A stretch of DNA of 64,000 nucleotides from Oscillospiraceae bacterium (GCA_021199795.1 JAJQHJ010000004.1:1-64000), one strand, 5' to 3'; shown: positions 42,727 to 52,132, counted from the stretch's first letter. A program made the numbers and translations. The notes: generated from the sequence alone by a model not told the origin.

Positions 42727-44970
42727 TCAACCACTGTCCTCATTTACAACAAAGTACGCTTCAATAATGGTTCCTACCTCTACTGTCGTTCCGACGGAAT
42801 AGTTTGAGGTGCCGGAGCATACGGCTCCGCTCTTTTCTGCCGCTCCGCCCAGCGGCAACAGATTGAGTCCTGCCTTTGTAAGCAGTCTGTTTGCCTCCGT
42901 CAGAGAGCAGCCGGATATATCTGGAACGGTCGTATACTGGACATCATAGTCCTCATCCGTGTAGACAACAACCGTGCATCCCGTCGGCATGGTGCTTCCG
43001 CTTGCCGGAACCTGCCTTACAACCGTGTCACCCTCGCCTATAACCTCGATTTCGAGTCCCAAGGCCTCAAGAGTGGATGTAGCCTGTTCAACAGTTGAGC
43101 CTCTTATATAAGGAACGGAAACGTCCATATCCTCAAGGTCTTCCTCTGTATACTCTGCGTAATATCCCAGATATGGCAGAATCTCAGTCAATGCCTCAAC
43201 AACAACCGGTGCCGCAACAGCCGAACCATAGTAGAGCCCGTTTGTCGGCTCGTCAACCATGACGAGCATGATTATCTCCGGGTCGTCGGCAGGATAGAAA
43301 GCGACGTATGAAGAAACGTAGGTGTTGCCGCTTGAATCCTCATCCAGCTTCTGGGAGGTTCCCGACTTGCCGCCAATTGAGTAGCCCTTGATGTAGGCGT
43401 TGCTGCCCGAGTTTGTGTTAACAACAGTCTCGAGAACCTCGCGCATGGTTTCCGAAGTCTCTTCGGAAATCACCTGCCGCTTGGTGGTGGTCTCGTTCTG
43501 CATGACTATATTTCCCTCGCTGTCGACAACCTTATCGACGACATAAGGGGTTAAGAGATATCCGCCGTTGACAACTGCCGCAAATGCGCAGATCATCTGG
43601 ATAGGAGTTACCTTATTAGCCTGACCGAATGAGCTTGACGCCAGGTTTACAAGCGTCATGCTGTCGGCATCGATATAAAGGCTGTTCGACTCTGCCGGGA
43701 GGTCAATTCCCGTCTTCTGTGTGAATCCGAAAGCTTCAAAATATTTGCTGAAAGCCTGCATTCCGAGCTTCTGCCCGATCTGAACGAATGCCGGGTTGCA
43801 GGAATTGGTCATAGCTTCAACGAATGTCTGGCTTCCGTGAGCACCTGATGTGGCATAGCTCCAGCAGTGATAGAGGGTATCAGCAACCGTTATTGTTCCT
43901 GAGCAGTAGAAAGTGTCGCTCAAGGAAATGGCATTCTCCTCAAGAGCCGCCGAGCCGGTTACAACCTTGAATACCGAGCCGGGAAAGTAGAGGCTTGAGA
44001 TAGCCTTGTTTGTCCACTGGGTGTAGCGCGCCTCCGAAAGAGCCGCACTGTATTCCTCATCGGTGGTGGTATCCGAAAGCCCCGCCAGGTACTCGGAAAG
44101 GGATTCATCCGTCACAACTGAGGGTTCGTTGAGGTTATATGTCGGCGAAGATGCCATCGCATAGATAGCTCCCGTCTTGCAGTTCATGACAATTGCGCAG
44201 GCACCGTTTTCCGGATCGTTTGCCGAAACTGCGTTTGCAAGTGCCTCTTCAACATAATACTGAATCGTCGCGTCAATTGTCGAATATACTGAGTAGCCGT
44301 CAACTGCGTCGTAGCTGGACTTGTATTTATACTGAATTTCCGAGCCGTTTGCATCTATAGCGGTGACTATTGCGCCGTCGGTACCGGTGAGGTAGTCGTC
44401 ATATGACGCCTCGATTCCGTAGATTCCATAGCCGTCATAGTGCAAGTGCCCTATAACGTTTGCCGCCAGGTCGTCCTGGGGATAGTATCTCTCTGTCGTT
44501 GCCGTCGCTCCTACTGATGTGATTCCCGCCTCGCTCATGATTGTAAGTATACTCGTAGCCGTGACCTTGTCGACCTCGGTTGCGATTACCTGATAGGCGT
44601 TGCTCTTATTGAGCTTCTCTTCAATTACATCCTCGTCGACATCAAGATACTCTGAAAGCGTTTCGACTATCAGATCCTTTTGCTCTGTATCTCTATCACG
44701 GTAGGTTGTAGGGTCGACAAAAACTGTATACACGGTCACACTCTGGGCTAAGACCTGACCGTTCGTGTCATAGATTGTTCCTCGGTTTGAACTGATTGTG
44801 GTCGTTTTGAACTGCTGACTGTTGGCGAGCTCCTGATACTTCTCACTGTCCACAATTGCAACCTGGTACATGGCATATGTGACATACACCAGTGCAGCCA
44901 TCATGACTATGAGCAGTGGTATCAGCAGTCGCCGCTTCATTTTTGGAGTCGGTTTTTTTTGTTCTGCCAT
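42727..44970 (-). CDS. Class B penicillin-binding protein with PASTA domains
   Basis: A septal transpeptidase of the PBP2/SpoVD group, 747 residues. It has an N-terminal membrane helix (about 13-35), a dimerisation domain, and a transpeptidase domain with YFPGSVFKVV (active Ser in SVFK), TNSCNPAF (SxN) and GGKSGTSQ (KTG-type). Two C-terminal PASTA domains follow (VSVPYIRGSTVEQATSTLEA, then TTVPDISGCSLTEANRLL), typical of Firmicute division PBPs. It lies between ftsL and murE, and AAAGGA precedes its ATG. It partners FtsW in septal wall synthesis. Confidence 0.95.
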   Translation of the reverse strand: MAEQKKPTPKMKRRLLIPLLIVMMAALVYVTYAMYQVAIVDSEKYQELANSQQFKTTTISSNRGTIYDTNGQVLAQSVTVYTVFVDPTTYRDRDTEQKDLIVETLSEYLDVDEDVIEEKLNKSNAYQVIATEVDKVTATSILTIMSEAGITSVGATATTERYYPQDDLAANVIGHLHYDGYGIYGIEASYDDYLTGTDGAIVTAIDANGSEIQYKYKSSYDAVDGYSVYSTIDATIQYYVEEALANAVSANDPENGACAIVMNCKTGAIYAMASSPTYNLNEPSVVTDESLSEYLAGLSDTTTDEEYSAALSEARYTQWTNKAISSLYFPGSVFKVVTGSAALEENAISLSDTFYCSGTITVADTLYHCWSYATSGAHGSQTFVEAMTNSCNPAFVQIGQKLGMQAFSKYFEAFGFTQKTGIDLPAESNSLYIDADSMTLVNLASSSFGQANKVTPIQMICAFAAVVNGGYLLTPYVVDKVVDSEGNIVMQNETTTKRQVISEETSETMREVLETVVNTNSGSNAYIKGYSIGGKSGTSQKLDEDSSGNTYVSSYVAFYPADDPEIIMLVMVDEPTNGLYYGSAVAAPVVVEALTEILPYLGYYAEYTEEDLEDMDVSVPYIRGSTVEQATSTLEALGLEIEVIGEGDTVVRQVPASGSTMPTGCTVVVYTDEDYDVQYTTVPDISGCSLTEANRLLTKAGLNLLPLGGAAEKSGAVCSGTSNYSVGTTVEVGTIIEAYFVVNEDSG

Positions 44971-45105
44971 TCTGATTCCTTTCTCCGAAAATTGACTGTC
45001 TTCGCCATTTTGCCTCTGACTGAAGAAAGCTAAGTTTACCCTTCAATATTCAAGAAGGCAAAACTTAACTTTCCCTCGATACTATCCAGTAATAATACTA
45101 TTTAC

Positions 45106-45621
45106 TCAGAACCCCAGATATTCAAACAGGTCTGTAAACCAGTTTTTCAAAATTACAAATATATTTGAGCTTTCCGTCTCGACGACTTCTATAACCGTGT
45201 CGCCCTCGACCTCGACATATTCAATCTGAGATTTGTCGAGTTTCTCAAGCCCTAGAACGTTCTGCGCATATTCCTCAACGCTCTTTAAGGACGTTTTCGA
45301 CTCATACTCAGCCGCCAGGCTTGCATTGTCGCTCTCTATTTCAGAAAGCGTGCTCTCAAGAGTTGAAATCTCGCCAAAGAGCCGGTTGGTTTCAACCTTG
45401 CCATACAGAAGTGCGAACATGACCGCCAGGACTACCGCAGCAGTTACGAAAATAGAGAAGAGATTCTGCGGCAAAGCAACCGTATTGTGTCTTATCTCAA
45501 TGCGGGGCTTGGTTGCAGCTTTAGCTGTCGGTTCAGCCTTAGGCTGGACTTTCGGCACCACATTGCTCTTCGGCTCATACACCGACAGGTCATAAGCTAA
45601 ATTGTCATCACGATACGCCAT
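45106..45621 (-). CDS. ftsL: FtsL-like division protein
   Basis: A 171-residue bitopic protein with a long cytoplasmic part, one membrane helix (about 55-78, FSIFVTAAVVLAVMFALLY) and an extracellular coiled coil (about 85-120). The conserved-looking YAQNVLGLEKLDKSQIEYVEV is the normal end of FtsL/DivIC-type proteins. It should bind FtsQ and FtsB/DivIC at the septum. Sequence conservation in this family is low, so identity rests on position between rsmH and the PBP gene plus topology. AAAGGACG precedes the ATG. Confidence 0.82.
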   Translation of the reverse strand: MAYRDDNLAYDLSVYEPKSNVVPKVQPKAEPTAKAATKPRIEIRHNTVALPQNLFSIFVTAAVVLAVMFALLYGKVETNRLFGEISTLESTLSEIESDNASLAAEYESKTSLKSVEEYAQNVLGLEKLDKSQIEYVEVEGDTVIEVVETESSNIFVILKNWFTDLFEYLGF

Positions 45622-45649
45622 GGTTTCACGTCCTTTGGGTTCAGGCGGA

Positions 45650-45668
45650 TGATATCCGCCCCTACAAT
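45650..45668. repeat. GGCGGAT hairpin repeat at the end of rsmH
   Basis: GGCGGAT-GAT-ATCCGCC followed by CCTAC. On the minus strand the unit reads GTAGGGGCGGATATCATCC, and its TAG is the stop codon of rsmH. A near copy lies at 47165-47191. Confidence 0.75.
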
Positions 45669-46585
45669 TTTTCTATCACACGTAGTTTGGCTGAATGGCT
45701 TCTATTGTTTGATGCTAGCTCTGCTTCCGATGGTTCAATAGGCTTCTTTGTAATTATCTTTCCCCTTGGAGTCCTCCCGCATACGCACACGGGGAATTCC
45801 GGTGGGCAGATGCAGCCTTGGGCGAAGCTTAGAAACCTCTGCTTGACCATTCTGTCTTCAAGCGAGTGGAAAGTTATAACACACAGTCTCCCGCCCGGCT
45901 TGAGTCTGTCAAAGCCTTTGTCAAGAGCGTCGGATAGCTCTCCGAACTCGTTGTTTACTTCTATTCTTATCGCCTGAAAGGTCTTCTTGCAGGGGTTCTT
46001 ATCCCTTTTGACCTTTGCAGGAACTGACTCTCTTATTATATCCGCCAGGTCTCCGACGGTTCTTATCTCTTTGGTTTCCCGTTCACGGACGATGTTTGAA
46101 GCTATGCTCTTAGCAAACTTTTCCTCGCCATACTCAAACAGGATTCTGGTTAAATCCTCATAGGAATAAGTGTTGACGACATCCCTGGCACCCAGCCCGC
46201 TCTCGCTCATTCTCATGTCGAGTTCTGAGTCTTCCGAGTGATAGGAGAACCCGCGGTCGGGGTTATCCAGCTGATAGGAGCTGACGCCGATATCGAGGAG
46301 CAGCCCGTCAATTAAGCTTATCTCAAGCTCATCCAGGATTTTGTCGACGTTTCCGAAAGTGCCCTGAACCACCTGGGCATTCAGCCCGAAAAGCCGCTCC
46401 CGAGCCTCTTCTACAGCCTCGGGGTCGCGATCAATCGCTATAAGCATCCCAGTTGTGAGCTTCTTTGCAATTGCCCTTGAGTGACCTGCTCCGCCGGCGG
46501 TTCCGTCAACATAAATTCCATCCGGCTTGATGTTCAGACCATCTATACATTCATCCAAAAGAACCGGTATATGCCGAAATTCCAT
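45662..46585 (-). CDS. rsmH: 16S rRNA (cytosine-1402-N4) methyltransferase RsmH
   Basis: RsmH methylates C1402 in the ribosomal P site using S-adenosylmethionine. The 307-residue protein begins FRHIPVLLDECIDGLNI and has YVDGTAGGAGHSRAI (SAM loop), LLDIGVSSYQLDNPDRGFSY, RIEVNNEFGELSDAL and ITFHSLEDRMVKQ, all typical. AAGGACAG precedes the ATG. It is second in the division cluster after mraZ. Its stop codon is provided by a dispersed hairpin repeat, but the length is normal. Confidence 0.96.
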   Translation of the reverse strand: MEFRHIPVLLDECIDGLNIKPDGIYVDGTAGGAGHSRAIAKKLTTGMLIAIDRDPEAVEEARERLFGLNAQVVQGTFGNVDKILDELEISLIDGLLLDIGVSSYQLDNPDRGFSYHSEDSELDMRMSESGLGARDVVNTYSYEDLTRILFEYGEEKFAKSIASNIVRERETKEIRTVGDLADIIRESVPAKVKRDKNPCKKTFQAIRIEVNNEFGELSDALDKGFDRLKPGGRLCVITFHSLEDRMVKQRFLSFAQGCICPPEFPVCVCGRTPRGKIITKKPIEPSEAELASNNRSHSAKLRVIEKL

Positions 46586-46599
46586 GTAACTGTCCTTAA

Positions 46600-47034
46600 T
46601 TATTCAAGTGCCGCAAGTGCCGCATAGAGGTCATCAGGAGAAATGGACTGAGTGAACTCTTCATAAGTCGACTTGTCCCATATCTCAGCGGTATCTATTG
46701 CTCCCACGACATAGACGTCTTTCAGGAGCCTTGCATATTCTCTCAGAGCCTGAGGCACCAATATTCTTCCGAGCTTATCCGTTTCAACCGGAATCGCTCC
46801 CTTGATATAAATCTGCTTGAGGATTTCCTTGTCCTTGCCCTCACGCATGAGTGAAATCTTGTCTCTGAGTGCGTTCCAACGCTCGGTTGAATAGGCAACC
46901 AGACGGTGATCTGCGCCTCTGGTCAGAATAAAGCTGTCGCCCAATACATCGCGAAACTTCTGTGGAAAGCTCATTCTGCCTTTCACATCAATTGTATACG
47001 GGAGCTCCCCGCTCATTTTCAACTCTTCCGGCAT
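46600..47034 (-). CDS. mraZ: Transcriptional regulator MraZ
   Basis: MraZ is an AbrB-like ring-forming DNA-binding protein that represses its own division-cluster promoter. Started at the ATG at 47034 the protein is 144 residues, the family length. It has two SpoVT/AbrB-like halves: YTIDVKGRMSFPQKFRD and IPVETDKLGRILVPQALREYA. The frame is open 14 codons further upstream, but those residues do not match the family, and AGGTGG lies properly before the chosen ATG. Direct repeats fitting MraZ boxes lie just upstream at 47052-47085. Confidence 0.93.
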   Translation of the reverse strand: MPEELKMSGELPYTIDVKGRMSFPQKFRDVLGDSFILTRGADHRLVAYSTERWNALRDKISLMREGKDKEILKQIYIKGAIPVETDKLGRILVPQALREYARLLKDVYVVGAIDTAEIWDKSTYEEFTQSISPDDLYAALAALE

Positions 47035-47051
47035 CAGATCCACCTCGCTTT

Positions 47052-47116
47052 TCCACCTTTTAACACTCGATACCACTCAGTACACCAATTATAGCATTAT
47101 CTTTTCCAAAATGCAA
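47052..47116 (-). promoter_or_regulatory. Division-cluster promoter and MraZ boxes
   Basis: Minus strand: TTGCAT (47116-47111), 17 nt, TATAAT (47093-47088). Downstream are the repeats GTGTA (47085-47081), GTGGT (47076-47072), GTGTT (47066-47062) and GTGGA (47056-47052), the last three exactly 10 bp apart. MraZ in other bacteria binds GTG-containing direct repeats with this period, so these are the likely autoregulatory sites. Confidence 0.7.
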
Positions 47117-47164
47117 TAGGGAATTTCAAGGTATTTTCGATTTCGGGGAAATTTTTTCTTGAGA

Positions 47165-47191
47165 GTAGGTGCGGATAATATCCGCCTCTAC
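47165..47191. repeat. GCGGAT hairpin repeat upstream of argC
   Basis: GTAG-GT-GCGGAT-AAT-ATCCGC-CT-CTAC forms a nested hairpin and matches the unit at 45650 (GTAGGGGCGGATATCATCC type). It lies between the divergent mraZ and argC promoters. Confidence 0.75.
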
Positions 47192-47204
47192 ATAAAAATA
47201 ACTA

Positions 47205-47233
47205 TTGCAAAAAAACTGCATATCGTGTATAAT
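47205..47233 (+). promoter_or_regulatory. Promoter of the arginine operon
   Basis: TTGCAA (47205-47210), 17 nt, TATAAT (47228-47233), 31 nt before the argC ATG. GCATA at 47218 and TATGC at 47239 flank the -10 box as a loose inverted repeat. An ArgR-type site is possible but not convincing. Confidence 0.65.
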
Positions 47234-47263
47234 TGCTGTATGCGACTGAAAGGGGATTCACAG

Positions 47264-48301
47264 ATGAAAATTAAAGTTGGAATCATCGGTGCCACGGGCT
47301 ATGCAGGTGCCGAGCTGGTAAGGTTATTAAAACAGCGTGATGATATAGAAATAGTGAGCCTAGGTTCCCGCAGTTATGCCGGGACGCCATTCTCGAACGA
47401 ATACGGCGCACTCCGGGGCTATGAGGACGACGAGTGCGCGGGAGAGGACATGCTTGAAATGTCGAAAACTGTCGACGTCATATTCACAGCAACTCCCCAG
47501 GGCTTCTACGCTTCCCAGCTTTCAGAAGAGATTCTCTCAAGCTGCAAGGTCATTGACCTGAGTGCAGATTTCCGAATTACTGATGTGAATATTTATGAAG
47601 AGTGGTACAAGATCCACCATCCCTGCCCGGAGTTTATCAAAGAGGCAGTCTACGGCTTGCCGGAAATCAACCGAGAGAAGATAAAGAACGCCCGGCTCAT
47701 AGCAAACCCCGGCTGCTACCCCACATGCAGTTTCTTAAGCATATATCCCCTGCTCAAAGCGGGCTACATAGACCCCGATACTATTATAATTGACGCCAAG
47801 AGCGGCACTTCGGGAGCCGGAAGAGGTGCGAAGACAGCTAATCTCTTCTGCGAGGTAAACGAGTCGATCAAGGCTTATTCCGTCGCCGCACACAGGCATG
47901 TCCCCGAAATTGAGGAGCAGCTTTCAAACGTTGCAGGACGGGATATCCGTATAAGCTTCACCCCGCATTTGGTTCCCATGCTAAGAGGAATCTTGGTTAC
48001 TGCTTATGCAAGCTTGACTAAGCCAGTAACTCCGGAGGAATTGCACGCTGCATATGAAGCCTGCTACAAGGACGAATATTTCGTTCGCGCTCTCCCCTAT
48101 GGCACTCCTCCCGAGACAAGATGGGTGCGCGGCTCGAACCTAGCCGACGTTTCCTGCAAACTGGACGCGCGCACAAACAGAGTCATCATGATGGGAGCGA
48201 TAGACAACATGGTCAAGGGTGCAGCCGGACAGGCAATTCAGAATATGAATCTGATGTTCGGGCTGCCCGAAACAACCGGCATCACCCAATTACCACTGTA
48301 G
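47264..48301 (+). CDS. argC: N-acetyl-gamma-glutamyl-phosphate reductase
   Basis: ArgC reduces N-acetylglutamyl phosphate with NADPH in arginine synthesis. The 345-residue protein begins MKIKVGIIGATGYAGAELVRL (nucleotide-binding loop). It has the catalytic cysteine in LIANPGCYPTC and the segments SGTSGAGRGAK and AYSVAAHRHVPEIEEQL with the active His. The frame is open 35 codons upstream, but those include the promoter, and AAAGGGG precedes the chosen ATG. It is first in the argC-GNAT-argJ-argB-argD operon. Confidence 0.96.
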   Translation: MKIKVGIIGATGYAGAELVRLLKQRDDIEIVSLGSRSYAGTPFSNEYGALRGYEDDECAGEDMLEMSKTVDVIFTATPQGFYASQLSEEILSSCKVIDLSADFRITDVNIYEEWYKIHHPCPEFIKEAVYGLPEINREKIKNARLIANPGCYPTCSFLSIYPLLKAGYIDPDTIIIDAKSGTSGAGRGAKTANLFCEVNESIKAYSVAAHRHVPEIEEQLSNVAGRDIRISFTPHLVPMLRGILVTAYASLTKPVTPEELHAAYEACYKDEYFVRALPYGTPPETRWVRGSNLADVSCKLDARTNRVIMMGAIDNMVKGAAGQAIQNMNLMFGLPETTGITQLPL

Positions 48302-48313
48302 GACGGATATTAT

Positions 48314-48778
48314 ATGAACAAAACTTCAGGCGCAACACTTCGCCCCATGACAATTGAAGACTATCCCGAGGTTTTCGCCCTATGGGAGAATATTGAGGGC
48401 TTCGCTATCCGGAGTATAGACGACTCATATGACGGCGTTAAGCGGTTTCTTATGCGTAATCCCGGCTTAAGCGTTGTGGCGGAGATTGATGGAAAGCTCG
48501 TCGGCACTATCCTCTGCGGCAGCGACGGCAGAACCGGCTATTTCTACCACGTCTGCGTCGAAAGAAGCTACCGTAACCACGGTATCGGAACCGAAATGGC
48601 GAAATTCTGCATGGGCGTCCTCAAGGCAGACGGCGTAAACAAAATAAGCCTCATCGCATTCAAACAGAACAGGCTCGGCAACTCTTTCTGGCAATCGACC
48701 GGCTGGTCACCCAGGGAAGATGTAAACGTCTATGACTTGGTACTGAATGATGAAAATAAAATAAAAAGAAATCTATAG
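48314..48778 (+). CDS. GNAT-family N-acetyltransferase within the arginine operon
   Basis: A 154-residue acetyltransferase. The acetyl-CoA loop RNHGIGTEM is intact, preceded by the strand region YFYHVCVERSY, and the C-terminal WQSTGWSPRED matches GNAT motif B. It lies 12 nt after argC and 11 nt before argJ, so it is certainly part of the operon. ArgA-like glutamate acetylation would fit the context, but the sequence looks like a general RimI/Aat-type GNAT. A role in starting or topping up acetylglutamate is therefore a hypothesis only. Confidence 0.85.
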   Translation: MNKTSGATLRPMTIEDYPEVFALWENIEGFAIRSIDDSYDGVKRFLMRNPGLSVVAEIDGKLVGTILCGSDGRTGYFYHVCVERSYRNHGIGTEMAKFCMGVLKADGVNKISLIAFKQNRLGNSFWQSTGWSPREDVNVYDLVLNDENKIKRNL

Positions 48779-48789
48779 AGGGAACTACA

Positions 48790-50019
48790 ATGAAAATAGA
48801 AAAAATCACTGGCGGCGTAACTGCCGCTGTCGGCTTTTCTGCCGGTTCTTATGCCGCAGGAATAAAATATCAGGGCAGAGACGATATGGCTATGATTTAT
48901 AGCTCCGTCCCCGCCGTAACTGCCGGAACTTTTACAACTAATCTTGTCAAGGCGGCTCCTGTGCTCTTTGACAAAGAAATTGTCGAAAGCTTCGAGACCT
49001 CCCAGGCAGTCGTCATCAACTCAGGAATTGCCAACGCCTGCACCGGCAAAGAGGGCTTCGATTGTTGCAAGGCTGTTTCGGATGAAGCAAAGTCTGTTCT
49101 CGGACTTGGCGAGGGCTCAGTCCTGGTCGCTTCAACAGGCGTTATCGGCAAGCAGCTTCCCATTGATAAGCTCAAAGCTGGCGTAAAGGCACTTTCCGAA
49201 AGATTAGGATCAGATGAAGCCCACGGCACTGCGGCTGAAAAAGCCATCATGACCACAGATACCAAGCCAAAAGAGGTCGCCGTCCGGTTCACTCTCGGAG
49301 ACAAAACCGTCACCATAGGCGGCATGTGCAAGGGTTCCGGAATGATTCACCCGAATATGTGCACAATGCTCTGCTTCATCACCTCCGACATCGCTATCTC
49401 TAAAGAATTGCTGAATAAAGCTCTCAAGGCTGACGTCCAGGATACATTCAACATGATTTCTGTCGATGGGGACACCTCCACAAACGACACGGTAATACTC
49501 ATGGCGAACGGTCTTGCCGGAAATGCTGAGATTGCAGAAGAGAATGAGGACTTTGAGACATTCTGCAAAGCTCTTCACATCGTCACTGAAACTCTTGCCA
49601 AGAAAATTGCCGGGGACGGCGAGGGCTGCACGGCTCTCCTCGAAGTAAAAATCGTAAATGCCTCCGACAAAGAAACCGCGAAAATCCTTGCAAAGTCGGT
49701 TGTCTGCTCAAGCCTCACTAAGGCGGCAATCTATGGTCACGATGCCAACTGGGGAAGAATCCTCTGCGCACTTGGCTATTCGGGAGCGAAATTTGACCCG
49801 GACAAGACAGATTTATACTTCATAAGTGCCGCAGGAAAATTAAGAGTAGTTGAGAACGGCATGGCTACGGATTACTCCGAAGAGTTCGCCACAAAGATTC
49901 TCTCAGAGCCGGAAGTGACCGTTATCGCAGATGTCCACGACGGCAGTGAAACTGCCACCGCATGGGGCTGCGACCTCACCTATGACTACGTCAAGATAAA
50001 TGCAGACTATCGCTCGTAA
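48790..50019 (+). CDS. argJ: Glutamate N-acetyltransferase / ornithine acetyltransferase ArgJ
   Basis: ArgJ moves the acetyl group from acetylornithine to glutamate, closing the arginine acetyl cycle. The 409-residue precursor cleaves itself at the conserved Thr; here the site reads [14 protein letters not shown], with Cys in place of the usual Ala before the Thr nucleophile. Other motifs are [33 protein letters not shown] and [14 protein letters not shown]. Whether it is also an acetyl-CoA-dependent synthase cannot be told from sequence. Confidence 0.95.
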   Translation: MKIEKITGGVTAAVGFSAGSYAAGIKYQGRDDMAMIYSSVPAVTAGTFTTNLVKAAPVLFDKEIVESFETSQAVVINSGIANACTGKEGFDCCKAVSDEAKSVLGLGEGSVLVASTGVIGKQLPIDKLKAGVKALSERLGSDEAHGTAAEKAIMTTDTKPKEVAVRFTLGDKTVTIGGMCKGSGMIHPNMCTMLCFITSDIAISKELLNKALKADVQDTFNMISVDGDTSTNDTVILMANGLAGNAEIAEENEDFETFCKALHIVTETLAKKIAGDGEGCTALLEVKIVNASDKETAKILAKSVVCSSLTKAAIYGHDANWGRILCALGYSGAKFDPDKTDLYFISAAGKLRVVENGMATDYSEEFATKILSEPEVTVIADVHDGSETATAWGCDLTYDYVKINADYRS

Positions 50020-50033
50020 AGGAGTTACATAAA

Positions 50034-50945
50034 ATGACTGAAAATACACCCGTTGTCCCGGATATAGACGTAATGCAAAAAGCGCAAGTCCTGATTGAGG
50101 CTTTGCCATATATCCAGAGATTCAATCGAAAAATCATAGTTGTCAAGTATGGCGGAAGCGCGATGGTCGACGAAAAGCTGAAGCTTTCGGTCATCCAGGA
50201 CGTCGTACTCTTAAAGCTCGTCGGATTCAAGCCCATCATCGTCCATGGCGGCGGCAAGGAAATAAGCCGCTGGGTCGGAAAGGTAGGCATGGAGCCGCAC
50301 TTCGTCAACGGCTTGAGAGTCACAGATGAGCCGACAATGGAGATAGCCGAAATGGTCTTGAACCGCGTCAACAAGAGCCTTGTGCAGCTTGTAAACGAGC
50401 TTGGAGTCAAGGCTGTCGGAATAAGCGGCAAGGACGGAATGCTCCTTAAATGCGAGAAGAAGCTCTCGGGCGGCGAAGACATAGGCTATGTCGGGGAGAT
50501 TACGGAAGTGAACCCGAAAATAATCTATGACCTCCTTGAAAAGGACTTCCTCCCCATCATCTGCCCCATCGGTTTTGACAATGACTTCTACAGCTACAAT
50601 ATCAATGCCGACGATGCGGCATGTGCGATTGCCCGGGCTGTCAACGCCGAAAAACTCGCGTTCCTCACGGATGTTGAGGGAGTTTACCGCGATTTCAACG
50701 ACAAATCGACCCTCATTTCCGAAATGACCGTTTCGGAGGCTCAGGAATTCGTTTCAAGCGGCGGCTTGGGCGGAGGGATGCTCCCGAAGCTCCAGAACTG
50801 CATCGACGCCATCAACCACGGCGTCAACCGTGTTCATATCTTAGACGGCAGAATCGCACATTGCCTCCTCCTCGAAATCTTCACCAATAAAGGTATCGGC
50901 ACTGCGATTATAAGAGACGGTGGAGAAAGATTTTACAAGGAGTAA
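50034..50945 (+). CDS. argB: Acetylglutamate kinase
   Basis: ArgB phosphorylates N-acetylglutamate. The 303-residue protein begins with a helix typical of arginine-sensitive enzymes ([22 protein letters not shown]), then [26 protein letters not shown] and [11 protein letters not shown] with late [13 protein letters not shown]. The extended N-terminal helix suggests a hexameric enzyme inhibited by arginine, known from other bacteria. It follows argJ by 14 nt with AAGGAG before the ATG. Confidence 0.96.
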   Translation: MTENTPVVPDIDVMQKAQVLIEALPYIQRFNRKIIVVKYGGSAMVDEKLKLSVIQDVVLLKLVGFKPIIVHGGGKEISRWVGKVGMEPHFVNGLRVTDEPTMEIAEMVLNRVNKSLVQLVNELGVKAVGISGKDGMLLKCEKKLSGGEDIGYVGEITEVNPKIIYDLLEKDFLPIICPIGFDNDFYSYNINADDAACAIARAVNAEKLAFLTDVEGVYRDFNDKSTLISEMTVSEAQEFVSSGGLGGGMLPKLQNCIDAINHGVNRVHILDGRIAHCLLLEIFTNKGIGTAIIRDGGERFYKE

Positions 50946-50950
50946 CACAC

Positions 50951-52132
50951 ATGCCTACATATATTGACCGCGCCGAAAGCACGCTTTACAAAACATATTC
51001 CCGCTTCCCTGTGGTATTTGACCATGGCGAGGGCGTGAGATTATACGACGACAAGGGAACAGAATACCTCGATTTCGGAGCTGGAATCGCTGTTATGGGT
51101 CTTGGATATCACTATCCCGGGGTCGACGAGGCGGCTAAGAGCCAGATTGATAAATTGGTCCACACTTCCAACCTCTTTTACAACATTCCCGCAACCGAGG
51201 CTGCCGAAAAGCTGTTGAAAGTTTCCCATATGGACAGGGTCTTCTTCACCAACAGCGGCACTGAAGCCATCGAGGGAGCCTTAAAGATTGCTAAGCGTCA
51301 CGCCTATAATCGTGGACTGCCAAATGACTACGAGATTATCGCCATGGAGCACTCTTTTCACGGCAGAAGCCTTGGCGCACTTTCCGTCACCGGCAACGCC
51401 CACTATCGCGATCCGTTCGACCCGCTCATCCCTAATGTCAGATTCGCAGAATACAACAATCTTGACAGTGTGAAATCGCTTTTCTCGGACAAGACCGCCG
51501 CAGTCATAATGGAGACCATCCAGGGCGAGGGCGGAATCTATCCGGCAGCGGAAGAGTTCCTGAAAGGCGTAAGAGCCCTCTGCGACAAGACCGGTGCACT
51601 TCTCATCCTCGATGAAATCCAGTGCGGAATGGGAAGAAGCGGCGACATGTTCGCCTGGCAGACTTACGGCGTAAAGCCGGATGTCATGACCGTTGCAAAA
51701 GCCCTGGGAAACGGCTTCCCGATCGGTGCATTCTTAGCGTGTGGCGAAGCTGCAAATGCGATGACAGTTGGCGACCACGGCTCCACCTATGGTGGAAACC
51801 CACTCGTCTGCGCAGTAGTTTCAAAAGTCCTCGATATCTACAAAGAAAAAGACATCCCCGGACACGTTAGAAACGTTGGAGGATATCTCTTTGATAAGCT
51901 CGAAGAGCTGATGCAGTCTTCAGATAAAATTGTCGCCCACAGAGGCAAAGGCTTGATTCAGGGACTTGAGTTCAACATCCCAGTAGCGGACATAGTAAAA
52001 TCCGCGCTCATAGATGAGCACTTAGTCCTGATTTCAGCCGGAAAGAACGTAATCCGATTCGTCCCGCCACTTGTCATCACAGAATCAGAAGTTGATGAAA
52101 TGGTGGAGAAACTCGGAAAAGTTATTCGCTAA
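50951..52132 (+). CDS. argD: Acetylornithine aminotransferase
   Basis: ArgD converts acetylglutamate semialdehyde to acetylornithine. The 393-residue class III aminotransferase has DFGAGIAVMGLGYHYP, FFTNSGTEAIEGALKIAK, HSFHGRSLGALSVTG, LLILDEIQCGMGRSG (cofactor Asp) and VAKALGNGFPIGAF with the pyridoxal lysine. It starts five nt after argB. Its stop overlaps by 11 bp the stop region of the convergent EamA gene, and no terminator is visible. Confidence 0.96.
   Translation: MPTYIDRAESTLYKTYSRFPVVFDHGEGVRLYDDKGTEYLDFGAGIAVMGLGYHYPGVDEAAKSQIDKLVHTSNLFYNIPATEAAEKLLKVSHMDRVFFTNSGTEAIEGALKIAKRHAYNRGLPNDYEIIAMEHSFHGRSLGALSVTGNAHYRDPFDPLIPNVRFAEYNNLDSVKSLFSDKTAAVIMETIQGEGGIYPAAEEFLKGVRALCDKTGALLILDEIQCGMGRSGDMFAWQTYGVKPDVMTVAKALGNGFPIGAFLACGEAANAMTVGDHGSTYGGNPLVCAVVSKVLDIYKEKDIPGHVRNVGGYLFDKLEELMQSSDKIVAHRGKGLIQGLEFNIPVADIVKSALIDEHLVLISAGKNVIRFVPPLVITESEVDEMVEKLGKVIR

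Noticed and set aside
48897-49331. Minus-strand frame of 144 codons opposite argJ
   Set aside because: It is an antisense frame within a clear, conserved gene with no start signals of its own.
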